From an uncultured Alphaproteobacteria bacterium (GTDB lineage: Bacteria; Pseudomonadota; Alphaproteobacteria; Rhizobiales; Ancalomicrobiaceae), in contig CALBKH010000113.1 of assembly GCA_937892955.1 (NCBI GenBank), forward strand, positions 1-56,325: DNA of 56,325 nt, read 5' to 3'. Under the pieces are notes generated by a model. That model was given only the letters and a program-made list of their open reading frames with translations. It was not told the DNA's origin and ran no database searches. A program made the position numbers and the translations under genes. Below, piece by piece: positions 37,132 through 44,844 of the stretch (positions within the stretch are counted from its first letter, which is position 1; the number at the start of each line of letters is the position of its first letter).

Positions 37132-38129
37132 GACCGGCACCTCCGCAGGGCGAAGTCGCAAGGGCGGACGCCGAAGAGCCGCAACAGGAGGAGGGCGCCG
37201 AGAAGGCCGACGACGGCGGCGGTGACCGCGAAGGCCGCGGTGGGGCCTTCGCCAGCGGCCGCGGCGATCCGCTGCCACAACAGCAGGGTGAAGCCGCCGC
37301 CGCCACGGCCACCGGCCATGATCCACGGCACGGCGAAGGATCCGAAGGAGACCAGGAAGGTCGCGGCCGCGCCGACGGCGAGGCCCGGAGCGGCCTGGGG
37401 CAGGACGATGCGGGTGAGGATGCGTGAGTGCGACGCCCCGAGATCGCGCGCCGTATCGACCAGCCGGCGATCGAAGCGCCGCAAGGCGGCGACGATCGGC
37501 AGGATCATGAGGACCGCCTGAGTGTGGATCATCGCCGGCAGGATCGACCACGACGCCCCGAGATCGCCGCCGAGGCCGGTCGGTCCGAGGAACAGCCGCC
37601 ACGCATGGAGGCGCAGCGGCTCGAGCAGGCCGTAGGGCAGCACCAGCGCGACGAGAAGCAGCGGCGCCCGGGCGCCGCGCGCGGCGAGGGCGGCCGCCCA
37701 GGCCACGGGCCAGCAGACGACGAGCGTGAGGGCGGTGGTCAGCAGCGAAAGACCGAGACCGGAGAGGAGGGCGCGGCCGGGCGTGCCCACCAGCTCGGCA
37801 TAATTGGCGATGGTCGGCTCGACGGTCGGCTCGCCGCCCTGGCGCACCGACCAGCGGGCGCGATCGGCGAGCAGGCGGATGCGGCGGTCGAGTTCGGCGC
37901 GGCGTTCGGGGTCGGTGGCGCGTTCCCAGTCGCGCCGGGTGGCGGCGAGGTCGTCCTCGATGCGCCGGAGTTCGAGGCCCGCTTCGGTCGGCTTCGTCTC
38001 GACGGTGACGGCCGAGCGGAGGACGAGACCGGCGAAGGGGGCGGTGACGAGGCCGATCACCCAGACGCCGACCAGGAGCCAGATCACGGCGCCGAGGCGC
38101 AGACCGAAGGCGCGGAAGACCTCAGCCAT
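37128..38129 (-). CDS. ABC transporter permease (PotB-like) with inserted helical region
   Basis: This 333-residue permease carries, between TM1 and the remaining membrane domain, about 70 charged residues (near 45-110) rich in E/R/D, such as LELRRIEDDLAATRRDWERA and RRAELDRRIRLLADR, that could form a coiled coil outside the membrane. The coupling loop is TARDLGASHSRILTRIVLPQA. It overlaps the ATPase gene by 8 bp and starts at 38129 (MAEVFRAFG). Confidence 0.8.
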   Translation of the reverse strand: MAEVFRAFGLRLGAVIWLLVGVWVIGLVTAPFAGLVLRSAVTVETKPTEAGLELRRIEDDLAATRRDWERATDPERRAELDRRIRLLADRARWSVRQGGEPTVEPTIANYAELVGTPGRALLSGLGLSLLTTALTLVVCWPVAWAAALAARGARAPLLLVALVLPYGLLEPLRLHAWRLFLGPTGLGGDLGASWSILPAMIHTQAVLMILPIVAALRRFDRRLVDTARDLGASHSRILTRIVLPQAAPGLAVGAAATFLVSFGSFAVPWIMAGGRGGGGFTLLLWQRIAAAAGEGPTAAFAVTAAVVGLLGALLLLRLFGVRPCDFALRRCRS

Positions 38130-39243
38130 CGCCGTCTCCCGTTGCTGCGGCCGGGAAGGCGAGCGCGTCGTCGGCATGGACGGCGAGGGCGTGGAGACTG
38201 GCGATCAGCAGTTCGCGCCGCCCGAGATTGGGCCGGTGCATGCGCAGGTGCACGTCGGCGAGAGCGAAGTCGTAGGCGATGGTCGCGCCTTCGACGCTGC
38301 GGCCGACGAGATCGCCGCGCAGGTGGTTCCAGCCCTCGGCATCGGCCTCGGCGAGGCCGCCGTCGCGGCGATCGTGGTCGAGCAGCAGGCGTTCGGGGCG
38401 GATCATCACCTCCACCGCATCGCCGGGCGCGATGCGACCCGGGGCGGTCGCGACGACGGGTCCGACGGCGGTCTCCACCGCGACGCGGGCACCGCGCACT
38501 TCGGCGACGCGGCCGGGAAGGACGTTCTGCTCGCCGACGAAGCGGGCGACGAAGGCCGAGGACGGACGACCGTAGAGCCGATCGGGCGTGTCGACCTGTT
38601 CGATGCGACCGGCGTTCATCACCGCCACCCGGTCGGACAGGGCGAGGGCCTCGCCGTGGTCGTCGCCGATGGCGAGCACGGTGGTGCCGGTGTCGCGCCG
38701 GATCGTCTTCAACGCGGCGCGCAGGTCGCGGCGGCGGTCGAGCGCGACGGCGGCGAGCCATTCGTCGAGGAGGAGCACCGCCGGTTCGACGGCTAGAGCG
38801 CGGGCGAGCGCGACGCCGCTGCGCTCGGCCGCGTCGAGGTCGGCGGGACGACGCTCGCCGATACCGGGAAGGCCGACGCGGTCGAGCAGTTCGGCGGCGC
38901 GGGTGCGGCGCGTCGACCGGGGGACGCCGCGCGCCTCGAGACCGAAGGCGACGTTGTCGATCGCGCTCATGCGCGGGAAGAGCGCCGGCTCGGAGAAGAT
39001 CGTCACCGTCGGGCGGCGGTCGGGGCCGAGATCGGTGACGTCGACGCCACCGATCATCACGCGACCGAGCGTCGGGGTGAGGAAGCCGCCGACGGCACGC
39101 AGCAGCGAGGACTTGCCGGCACCGGTGGGGCCGAGAATCGAGAAGAACTCGCCGGCGGCGATGTCGAGATCGGTCGGGTGGAGCGCGACCGTGTCGCGGT
39201 GGACGACCGACAGGCTCTTCGACCGAACGTCCTTACCGTGCAT
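38122..39243 (-). CDS. ABC ATPase with degenerate motifs (PotA-like)
   Basis: This 373-residue protein aligns end to end with PotA-like ATPases and keeps Walker A GPTGAGKS (38-45) and Walker B LLLDE (157-161). However, the Q-loop glutamine is S84 (IFSEPALFP), the signature LSGGQ is LDAAE (136-140), the D-loop after Walker B reads DEWLAAVALD instead of DEPLSALD, and the switch histidine is D194 (AIGDDHGEAL). A C-terminal TOBE-like part is present (about 230-340). It may bind but poorly hydrolyse ATP, or work asymmetrically. There is no frameshift or stop. The start at 39243 gives MHGKDVRSKSLSVV. Confidence 0.85.
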   Translation of the reverse strand: MHGKDVRSKSLSVVHRDTVALHPTDLDIAAGEFFSILGPTGAGKSSLLRAVGGFLTPTLGRVMIGGVDVTDLGPDRRPTVTIFSEPALFPRMSAIDNVAFGLEARGVPRSTRRTRAAELLDRVGLPGIGERRPADLDAAERSGVALARALAVEPAVLLLDEWLAAVALDRRRDLRAALKTIRRDTGTTVLAIGDDHGEALALSDRVAVMNAGRIEQVDTPDRLYGRPSSAFVARFVGEQNVLPGRVAEVRGARVAVETAVGPVVATAPGRIAPGDAVEVMIRPERLLLDHDRRDGGLAEADAEGWNHLRGDLVGRSVEGATIAYDFALADVHLRMHRPNLGRRELLIASLHALAVHADDALAFPAAATGDGDG

Positions 39244-39339
39244 GGGGGAATCCTGGTGGTGACGCCTCGGGTGGAGCCGACCGGCCGCGACCCGGGCGAC
39301 GATCCGGCACACTCGGTCGGCGCCCGCATCGGATGTCGC

Positions 39340-40053
39340 TCACTCCGCCCAGGGCGAGTGGCGGACCAACGGCAGGGCGAGAAAATAGAGCGCCACCACG
39401 ACGAAGCCGACCTTGATGGGCCAGTCGACCACGAGCCCCTGGACGAGGGCGGCGCTGGCCAGGGCGAACCACAGGATGGTGACGGCGATGGTGACGATGC
39501 GCAGCTTCACCACCCGGAGCGGGTGGACGAAGACGACCGGCACGAACATCGCGACGGTGCCGAGAACGAGAAGTGCGGCCGAGACCATCCACGGCAGGCG
39601 CAGCACGAAGAGATAGAGGACGGCGATGTTCCACAGGGCCGGGAAGCCGCGGAACCAGTGGTCCTTGGTCTTCATGTGGGTGTCGGCGAAATAGAGCGTC
39701 GAGGCGAGCGTCACCACGAGGCCGAGCCAGAAGGCGACCGGGGTCGGCATCAGGTCGGAGCGCCACAGGGCGATCACCGGCACCAGCACATAGGTGAGGA
39801 AATCGACGACGAGATCGAGGACGACGCCGTCGATGCGCGCCGCGGTCTCGTGGACCTTGGCGGCGCGGGCGAGCGTGCCGTCGATGCCGTCGATGAACAG
39901 GGCGAGGCCGAGCCAGGCGAAACAGATGGCGAAATCACGCTCGATCGCCGCATAGAGGGCGAGCAGCGCCACCGCGCCGCCGGAGGCGGTGAAGACGTGG
40001 ACGGAGAAACCGGCTGCCCGCCGGACCGGTTCCGGCTTGTCGTCGAACGTCAT
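39340..40053 (-). CDS. pcs: Phosphatidylcholine synthase
   Basis: This 237-residue integral membrane enzyme joins choline directly to CDP-diacylglycerol to make phosphatidylcholine, a reaction known mainly from Rhizobiales and relatives. The CDP-alcohol transferase motif is DGIDGTLARAAKV followed by GVVLDLVVD (Asp ligands), and about eight TM segments follow. The start at 40053 follows GAGGGATG; upstream extension of the ORF is shadow. It is divergent from the J-domain gene. Confidence 0.9.
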   Translation of the reverse strand: MTFDDKPEPVRRAAGFSVHVFTASGGAVALLALYAAIERDFAICFAWLGLALFIDGIDGTLARAAKVHETAARIDGVVLDLVVDFLTYVLVPVIALWRSDLMPTPVAFWLGLVVTLASTLYFADTHMKTKDHWFRGFPALWNIAVLYLFVLRLPWMVSAALLVLGTVAMFVPVVFVHPLRVVKLRIVTIAVTILWFALASAALVQGLVVDWPIKVGFVVVALYFLALPLVRHSPWAE

Positions 40054-40228
40054 TCCGCATCCCTCGGGCGCGCGACGGTGGGCGCCGATCGTGGTCGGGG
40101 TCGCTCGCCCCGCCTGGACAGCTAGAAAGCACGCATGCGACGATCCGGCAATGTTCGACGTTTCGACGGCGTCGCAAAAAGGTGAGATGCGGCGTCGGCG
40201 GACGTCATCGTATCGGACGGAGGGGCCG

Positions 40229-41020
40229 GTGTCGGGGAAGCGGTGGGACGAGCGCTCGGAGGCTGTCGAGGAGCGGCTCGACGAGGCGCTCGAAGAGGTG
40301 CGCGAACTGCGCGCCGGCCTGTGGCAGAATCTGGCGCAGGTCGCCGGTTTCGTCGGCGATCTGACGGGTCTGTCGCCGTTGTGGGACCGCATCTCGTCGT
40401 GGGTCGGCGAGCGGGCGGCGGCGCGCGGGCCGGTCGCCTTCACCGTGGCGCTGATCGCGCTTTCCGCCAAGATGGCCAAGGCCGACGGTATCGTCACGGC
40501 GGAAGAGGTCCAGACCTTCCGTCGGGTGGTCGAGATTCCGCCGGGCGAGGAGAGGAACGTCGAGCGGCTGTTCGATCTCGCGCAGCGCGACATCGCCGGT
40601 TACGAGGTCCATGCGGCGCGCATCCGCGATCTCGCCAAGGGCGACCGGGTGTTCCTCGAGGACGTGCTCGAGGGGCTCTTCCTCATCGCCGCCGCCGACA
40701 CCTTCGTGCACGAGCGGGAAATGGCCTTCCTCGAACGAGTGGCCGAGATCTTCGGCGTCGAGGATCGTCGCTTCGAGTCGATCGCCGCGGGTTTCGTCAA
40801 GCGACGCGGACCCGATCCCTATCGGGTGCTCGGGGTGGCGCGCGACGCCGAAGACGAAGCGGTGAAGAAAGCGTGGCGCAGGGCGGTGGCCGAATGCCAT
40901 CCCGATCGCCACTTCGCCCACGGGCTGCCGGACGAGGCGATGGCGATCCTCACCGACCGGCTCGCTGCGCTCAACGCCGCCTGGGAGGCGGTGCGCCTGG
41001 AACGCGGGCTGGCGAAGTGA
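40229..41020 (+). CDS. J-domain protein with TerB-like domain (DjlA-like)
   Basis: This 263-residue protein has an N-terminal acidic helical region, a central TerB-like helical domain (VALIALSAKMAKADGIVTAEE, about 70-170) and a C-terminal J domain with DPYRVLGV and the HPD motif in AECHPDRH. It should act as a DnaK co-chaperone. I chose GTG 40229 because GGAGGGG lies 4 bp upstream; ATGs at 40151 and 40187 are alternatives. No TM segment is present, unlike classical DjlA. Confidence 0.82.
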   Translation: MSGKRWDERSEAVEERLDEALEEVRELRAGLWQNLAQVAGFVGDLTGLSPLWDRISSWVGERAAARGPVAFTVALIALSAKMAKADGIVTAEEVQTFRRVVEIPPGEERNVERLFDLAQRDIAGYEVHAARIRDLAKGDRVFLEDVLEGLFLIAAADTFVHEREMAFLERVAEIFGVEDRRFESIAAGFVKRRGPDPYRVLGVARDAEDEAVKKAWRRAVAECHPDRHFAHGLPDEAMAILTDRLAALNAAWEAVRLERGLAK

Positions 41021-41070
41021 GGAAGTGGGGGACCGTGGCGGACGTCGCTGCGGCGGAGTAGAATGCCCCC

Positions 41071-41943
41071 ATGACCGAGATCCCCGAGGCGGTGGCCTTC
41101 GAACCGGATACGCCGCTGGTCGACGAGGTGCGTCCGTCGCCCAATCACGGCGAACGGCGCGGGCGTTTCGCCCATGCGCCCGCCGACATGCTGCTGCTGC
41201 ACTACACCGGCATGCCGGCGGGGCGTGGCCTCGGCGCCGCCGAGCGGGCGATCCGTTGGCTGACGATGCCGGCCTCGGAGGTCTCGGCCCATTACGTCGT
41301 CGACGAGGGCGGCCGCATCACCCAACTGGTGCCGGAGATGCGGCGGGCGTGGCACGCCGGGCGCGGCGCCTGGGGCGAGGACGCCGACGTCAATTCCGCC
41401 TCGATCGGCATCGAGATCGTCAATCCCGGCCACTGGTGGGACATGAACCTCTCGCCCGATCGCGATCCGGCGACGCCGGTCGAGGTCCATCCGGGCTACC
41501 GGCCGTTCCCGGACAAGCAGATCGACGCGGTGATCGCGCTCGGGCGCGACATCATCGCCCGCAACGGCATCCCGGCCGACCGGGTGCTGGCGCATTCCGA
41601 CATCGCGCCGGGGCGCAAGCGCGACCCCGGCGAACTCTTCCCGTGGGCGCGTCTGGCGCGCGGCGGGGTCGGGCTGTGGGTGGCGCCGGTGGAGCGCGGC
41701 GAGGGGCACGTGCTCGCCCCCGGCGAAGCCTCGCCGCCGGTCGCGGCGTTGCAGGCGATGCTGAGGTTGCACGGCTACGGCGTCGAGGTGACGGGCGTCT
41801 ACGATGGCGCCACCACGGCGGTGGTCGAGGCGTTCCAGCGGCATTTCCGCCCGTCTCGCGTCGACGGCATCGCCGATCCGGGGACGGTGGCGACCCTGCG
41901 CGCCCTGCTCGAAGAACGTGAGAGACGGGAGGCGGTCGCATGA
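41071..41943 (+). CDS. N-acetylmuramoyl-L-alanine amidase (AmiD-like)
   Basis: This 290-residue zinc amidase has an amidase_2 domain with DMLLLHYTGMP (H44 ligand), EIVNPGHWW and a conserved AHSDIAPGRKRDPGELFPW (zinc His and catalytic Lys/Asp region), followed by a C-terminal peptidoglycan-binding domain (VAALQAMLRLHGYGVEVTG, AFQRHFRP). No signal peptide is obvious, suggesting a cytosolic, recycling-type role like AmpD. It overlaps the lytic transglycosylase gene by 4 bp, forming a cell-wall pair. Confidence 0.9.
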   Translation: MTEIPEAVAFEPDTPLVDEVRPSPNHGERRGRFAHAPADMLLLHYTGMPAGRGLGAAERAIRWLTMPASEVSAHYVVDEGGRITQLVPEMRRAWHAGRGAWGEDADVNSASIGIEIVNPGHWWDMNLSPDRDPATPVEVHPGYRPFPDKQIDAVIALGRDIIARNGIPADRVLAHSDIAPGRKRDPGELFPWARLARGGVGLWVAPVERGEGHVLAPGEASPPVAALQAMLRLHGYGVEVTGVYDGATTAVVEAFQRHFRPSRVDGIADPGTVATLRALLEERERREAVA

Positions 41944-42986
41944 GGCGGCGGGCGCTCCGGATGATCCGCAGGGCGGGGCTGATCGCGCCGACGCTGGTGG
42001 CGATGGCGGCGCATGCCCAGTCGATCGGCCCGGCGGCGAAGGACAGCCGCGACCGCGAGATCGCGCCCGCCGCGGCGCGTCTTTCGCCCGACCCGGGCGA
42101 TGTGGCGCCGGCCGATCCGGTGGGGGCGGCCTTCGATCTCTTCCCATCGCGGCGCGCGGCGACCCCGCCGCCGCCGAAGGTCGAGGCGACGCGGAGCGAA
42201 CCGGCGCAGCCGCCGCCGGCGGCGATCGCCGAGGTCGAGCCCGGCGTGGTGGCGGTGGAACGCCCGGCGGTGCCGGTGGCGGTTCCGAACATTCCGGTTG
42301 CGCCGGCCGTTGCGGCGATGGCGGGCGACGCGATGGCCGCTTATGCGCCGACGACGATGTCGTCGCAGCCGACCGATCGGGTTTTCGTCGGGGCGCCGAC
42401 GGCACAGGCGTTGGCCGGTGCCTTCGTGCCGCGGCCGATGAACGTACCGCTGCCGCGTCGGCGGCCGGCGGACGGCGGGACGGAGGCGGCGGCGGAGCCG
42501 ACGTTGCGGCTCGCCTCGCTCGAACCGGAGCCGGTGCGCGGGCCGACGCCGGAGGCGGCGCCGATCGCGGCGGAAGGTGTGTTCGGCGAGCCGAAGAAGA
42601 TCCCCAGGGCGGCGGAGCCCTACATGGCGCTTCTGCGACGCGAGGCGGCGGCCAACAAGGTGCCGCTGTGGCTCGCCGTCGGCGTCGGTTGGGTGGAGAG
42701 CAAATACCAGCCGAATCTACGCGGCACCCACGGGGTGGTCGGGCTGATGCAGGTGATGCCGTCGACGGCGCGCTACCAGGGCTACAAGGGGCCGACGGAG
42801 AAGCTCCTCGATCCCGAGACCAACATCGTCTGGGGCATGCGCGAACTCGGCTGGACCTGGAAAGAAGCCAAGGGCGACGCCTGCCTCGCCATCGCCAAAT
42901 ACAAGGGCGGCATCCGCACCAAACGGATCTCCCCGGCGGCTGCCGACTATTGCCGCAAGGCCAAGACGGTGACGGGGATGGGGTGA
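41940..42986 (+). CDS. Lytic transglycosylase (SLT domain)
   Basis: This 348-residue exported protein has an N-terminal signal segment (RAGLIAPTLVAMAAHAQS), about 180 residues of proline/alanine-rich linker, and a C-terminal SLT domain at about 225-348. The catalytic glutamate is E253 in GWVESKYQPNL, followed by GVVGLMQVMPSTA. It cleaves peptidoglycan between MurNAc and GlcNAc. Its ATG overlaps the amidase stop (ATGA). Confidence 0.9.
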   Translation: MRRRALRMIRRAGLIAPTLVAMAAHAQSIGPAAKDSRDREIAPAAARLSPDPGDVAPADPVGAAFDLFPSRRAATPPPPKVEATRSEPAQPPPAAIAEVEPGVVAVERPAVPVAVPNIPVAPAVAAMAGDAMAAYAPTTMSSQPTDRVFVGAPTAQALAGAFVPRPMNVPLPRRRPADGGTEAAAEPTLRLASLEPEPVRGPTPEAAPIAAEGVFGEPKKIPRAAEPYMALLRREAAANKVPLWLAVGVGWVESKYQPNLRGTHGVVGLMQVMPSTARYQGYKGPTEKLLDPETNIVWGMRELGWTWKEAKGDACLAIAKYKGGIRTKRISPAAADYCRKAKTVTGMG

Positions 42987-43027
42987 GGCCGGGCGGCGAC
43001 GGCGGCCGTAACGTGCGATGCGCGCGA

Positions 43028-43045
43028 GCGAATTGCACCGGCGGC
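43028..43045. repeat. Left arm of 18-bp inverted repeat flanking the islet
   Basis: GCGAATTGCACCGGCGGC recurs in perfect inverted form at 43810-43827. If the AT-rich gene is removed, the two arms with their adjoining GCCTC/GAGGC would form one long hairpin, so the islet appears inserted into an older palindromic element. Confidence 0.7.
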
Positions 43046-43093
43046 GCCTCTTCGGCGTAGGGCGTCGGCCGGCTGTCGAACCGGGAGCGGTAG

Positions 43094-43110
43094 GTGTCGC
43101 GGGTGAGGCC
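43094..43110. repeat. Left copy of 17-bp direct repeat flanking the islet
   Basis: GTGTCGCGGGTGAGGCC is identical to 43796-43812 on the other side of the AT-rich gene. Similarity extends about 18 bp further left with seven mismatches (TCGAAC in both). The GAGG of this copy also serves as the ribosome binding site of the islet gene. Confidence 0.75.
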
Positions 43111-43115
43111 TCAAT

Positions 43116-43745
43116 ATGTCGTCATTCGAAATTGACCGGAACGAACAGGTTAAAATTATGTGTGATCAACCTACTGACAGTAAGACGCTATTTACTTCAC
43201 TGCAGGCCGAGTTGAACTCAAGGGTTCTTTCTCGTGTTTCCATAAATATCGGCCACATGCAAACGATAACAGCGTTTTCTGCAGGATTTATAATTACTAG
43301 AATTGCGCAGGGTAATTATATTAATATTTATGCTCCTCATTTCTTCTTGCTGGTAATTCCGTTTATTTCTTATTATTTTATCTCTATATACATTCACAAT
43401 GATTTGCAGATAGGATTTCTCAATAAGTATCTAAATAAAATCGAAAGTCATAGCGCAATCCCAGTTTCGCTCCGATTCTATGATCGTAATAAGTCTGTTG
43501 GTAGGATGTCTTTCGAAGCTCGCGGTGTATCATCCCACGCAATAAAGTGGATGTGTGTAGTTTCTCCGGTTATTTTTGTTATAGATACAATTTTAAATTT
43601 TAGTTATAATAGAGATATAGATCCAATGCTATCGTTTGTATCTACAATATCTATTATTATTTCAATATGCATGTCAAATGTCAATTATTTAAGGCTGTCC
43701 GACCTTGATGAGGAACGCAAGCGAATTTTAGATCTTGATTTGTAA
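43116..43745 (+). CDS. Unknown AT-rich four-TM membrane protein
   Basis: This 209-residue protein has no family I recognise. It shows a soluble N terminus (about 40 residues), two TM segments at about 45-95 (including HFFLLVIPFISYYFISIYI), a cytosolic-type loop with many basic residues (95-142), two more TM segments (about 143-195) and a charged C terminus (DLDEERKRILDLDL). Its DNA is strongly AT-rich with AT-ending codons, unlike every neighbour, which indicates recent transfer. It lies between direct and inverted repeats and ends 155 bp before RNase P RNA. Single small membrane genes in such islets are sometimes phage-defence or toxin components; that is speculation. Confidence 0.75.
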   Translation: MSSFEIDRNEQVKIMCDQPTDSKTLFTSLQAELNSRVLSRVSINIGHMQTITAFSAGFIITRIAQGNYINIYAPHFFLLVIPFISYYFISIYIHNDLQIGFLNKYLNKIESHSAIPVSLRFYDRNKSVGRMSFEARGVSSHAIKWMCVVSPVIFVIDTILNFSYNRDIDPMLSFVSTISIIISICMSNVNYLRLSDLDEERKRILDLDL

Positions 43746-43795
43746 CGTCTTCTTGGAATGTGGGCATCGCTCCGCTTTCGAACTGTGAGGAATAC

Positions 43796-43812
43796 GTGTC
43801 GCGGGTGAGGCC
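43796..43812. repeat. Right copy of 17-bp direct repeat
   Basis: This copy is identical to 43094-43110. Repeat to repeat, the islet spans 702 bp. The copy continues directly into the right inverted arm GCCGCCGGTGCAATTCGC (43810-43827), so this side probably preserves the original junction. Confidence 0.75.
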
Positions 43813-43827
43813 GCCGGTGCAATTCGC
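43810..43827. repeat. Right arm of 18-bp inverted repeat
   Basis: This is the perfect reverse complement of 43028-43045. It lies about 70 bp before the RNase P RNA start. Confidence 0.7.
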
Positions 43828-44037
43828 CTGCGGCTCATCGCACCCTACGAGGTCGACCTCCCCCTTGACCCCGCGCCCGTCAGGGCTCATGTGTCCCCCG
43901 CCAGTCGGCCGGGCGGCCGCTCCGGGTGTCTCACTCGGGGAGGAAAGTCCGGGCTCCACGGAAAGACGGTGCCGGTCAACGACCGGCGAGGGCGACCTCA
44001 GGGAAAGTGCCACAGAGAAGATACCGCTCTCCTGCGG

Positions 44038-44057
44038 ACATCGGAAACATCCGATGT
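44038..44057 (+). repeat. Duplicated hairpin in rnpB, copy 1
   Basis: ACATCGGAAACATCCGATGT forms a stem-loop (ACATCGGA/TCCGATGT, loop AACA) in the variable P12 region of RNase P RNA; the flanking G and C extend the stem. An identical copy lies 68 nt downstream. Confidence 0.8.
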
Positions 44058-44105
44058 CCGGTTTCGATACCGGCGTCGGTCCACCGGCGGCCGTGTTCCA
44101 GTCGA

Positions 44106-44125
44106 ACATCGGAAACATCCGATGT
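44106..44125 (+). repeat. Duplicated hairpin in rnpB, copy 2
   Basis: This 20-mer is identical to copy 1, flanked here by A and T that also pair. Between the copies is a small CCGGT/ACCGG hairpin. Together they form an inserted block within the RNase P RNA. Confidence 0.8.
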
Positions 44126-44552
44126 TCGGCTGAGAGACGGAGACCTCCTTCGGGAGGTTCCAGGGGAGTAAGGGTGAAAAGGTGGGGTAAGAGCCCACCG
44201 CGGACCCGGCAACGGGGACGGCACGGCAAACCCCACCGGGAGCAAGACCGAATAGGGGCGGCGCGGGCTTCGGCCCAGTCTTTTCCGGACCAGTCGCCCG
44301 GGTTGGTTGCGCGAGGCGTCCGGCAACGGGCGTCCCAGACGAATGGCCGCCACGTGGGGCGCGAGCCCCGCCATACAGAACCCGGCTTACAGGCCGACTG
44401 GCGCTTCTCTCCTCCTTCCCGACGCGGTGCGGCGGCGCGAGATCGTGCGCGAGCAGACCGGCGTCGGCGGAGCCGCAACGGATCGGCCCTCGGCATTTCT
44501 CGGGGGAGGATCGGTCGACCGTAAACGACCGATTAACCCTAAAGGAGTTTCA

Positions 44553-44600
44553 ATGGGAGAAGGGCGTGGTTCGGGTCGAAACGCGCCGGCGTTTCGTTGA
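44553..44600 (+). CDS. Possible 15-residue leader peptide
   Basis: An ATG preceded by AAAGGAG (8 bp before) opens a 15-codon reading frame (MGEGRGSGRNAPAFR) ending at 44600. It lies in the 442-bp gap between rnpB and rsmH, where alphaproteobacteria usually carry mraZ. No mraZ-like sequence is visible. The strong ribosome binding site is the only support; it may be a leader peptide, a remnant gene start or chance. The remainder of the gap presumably holds the dcw promoter. Confidence 0.3.
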   Translation: MGEGRGSGRNAPAFR

Positions 44601-44844
44601 TCGCTCGAATGATCCCATGGTATTCCGCGCCATCCCGTTTCGAATTCACCCGACCAGGGAGCCTTCCGCGATCGCGCCGGCGATCCGCGGCGCGGCGTCC
44701 TTCGGCCGTGGCGGTTCGGTCGTGCGCGTGGGGCGGGCGGCGGGACGGACGAGTTCGGTGGACGCGCGTCGGCGTGTCGGGGACGAGGGTTCGCACGGGC
44801 GTCGCAGAGCGGCGGCTCGGCGGCGGATCGGCGGAGGAGGGACG

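Larger units (their letters stand above)
43900..44402 (+). ncRNA. rnpB: RNase P RNA (class A), expanded
   Basis: The ends pair as P1 (GCCAGTCGGCC at 43900-43910 with GGCCGACTGGC at 44392-44402). Conserved core pieces appear in order: GAGGAAAGTCCGGGCTCCA, GCGAGGGCGACCTCAGGGAA, CACAGAGAA, GGGTGAAAAGGTG, GGTAAGAGCCCACCGC, GGCAAACCCCAC, GAGCAAGACCGAATAGG, and GGCGTCCGGCAACGGGCGTC. The molecule cleaves 5' leaders from tRNA precursors. At about 503 nt it is longer than usual (roughly 350-420) because the P12 region carries extra hairpins. TTGACC at 43865 may be the -35 box. End positions are from pairing and may be off by a few bases. Confidence 0.93.

Noticed and set aside
43094..43812. Insertion sequence or phage attachment site
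   Set aside because: No transposase, integrase or tRNA target is present. I report it only as an islet flanked by repeats.
43681..44496. Coding ORFs on either strand across 43760-44524
   Set aside because: They overlap the RNase P RNA, whose conserved core explains the sequence; their translations have no protein features.
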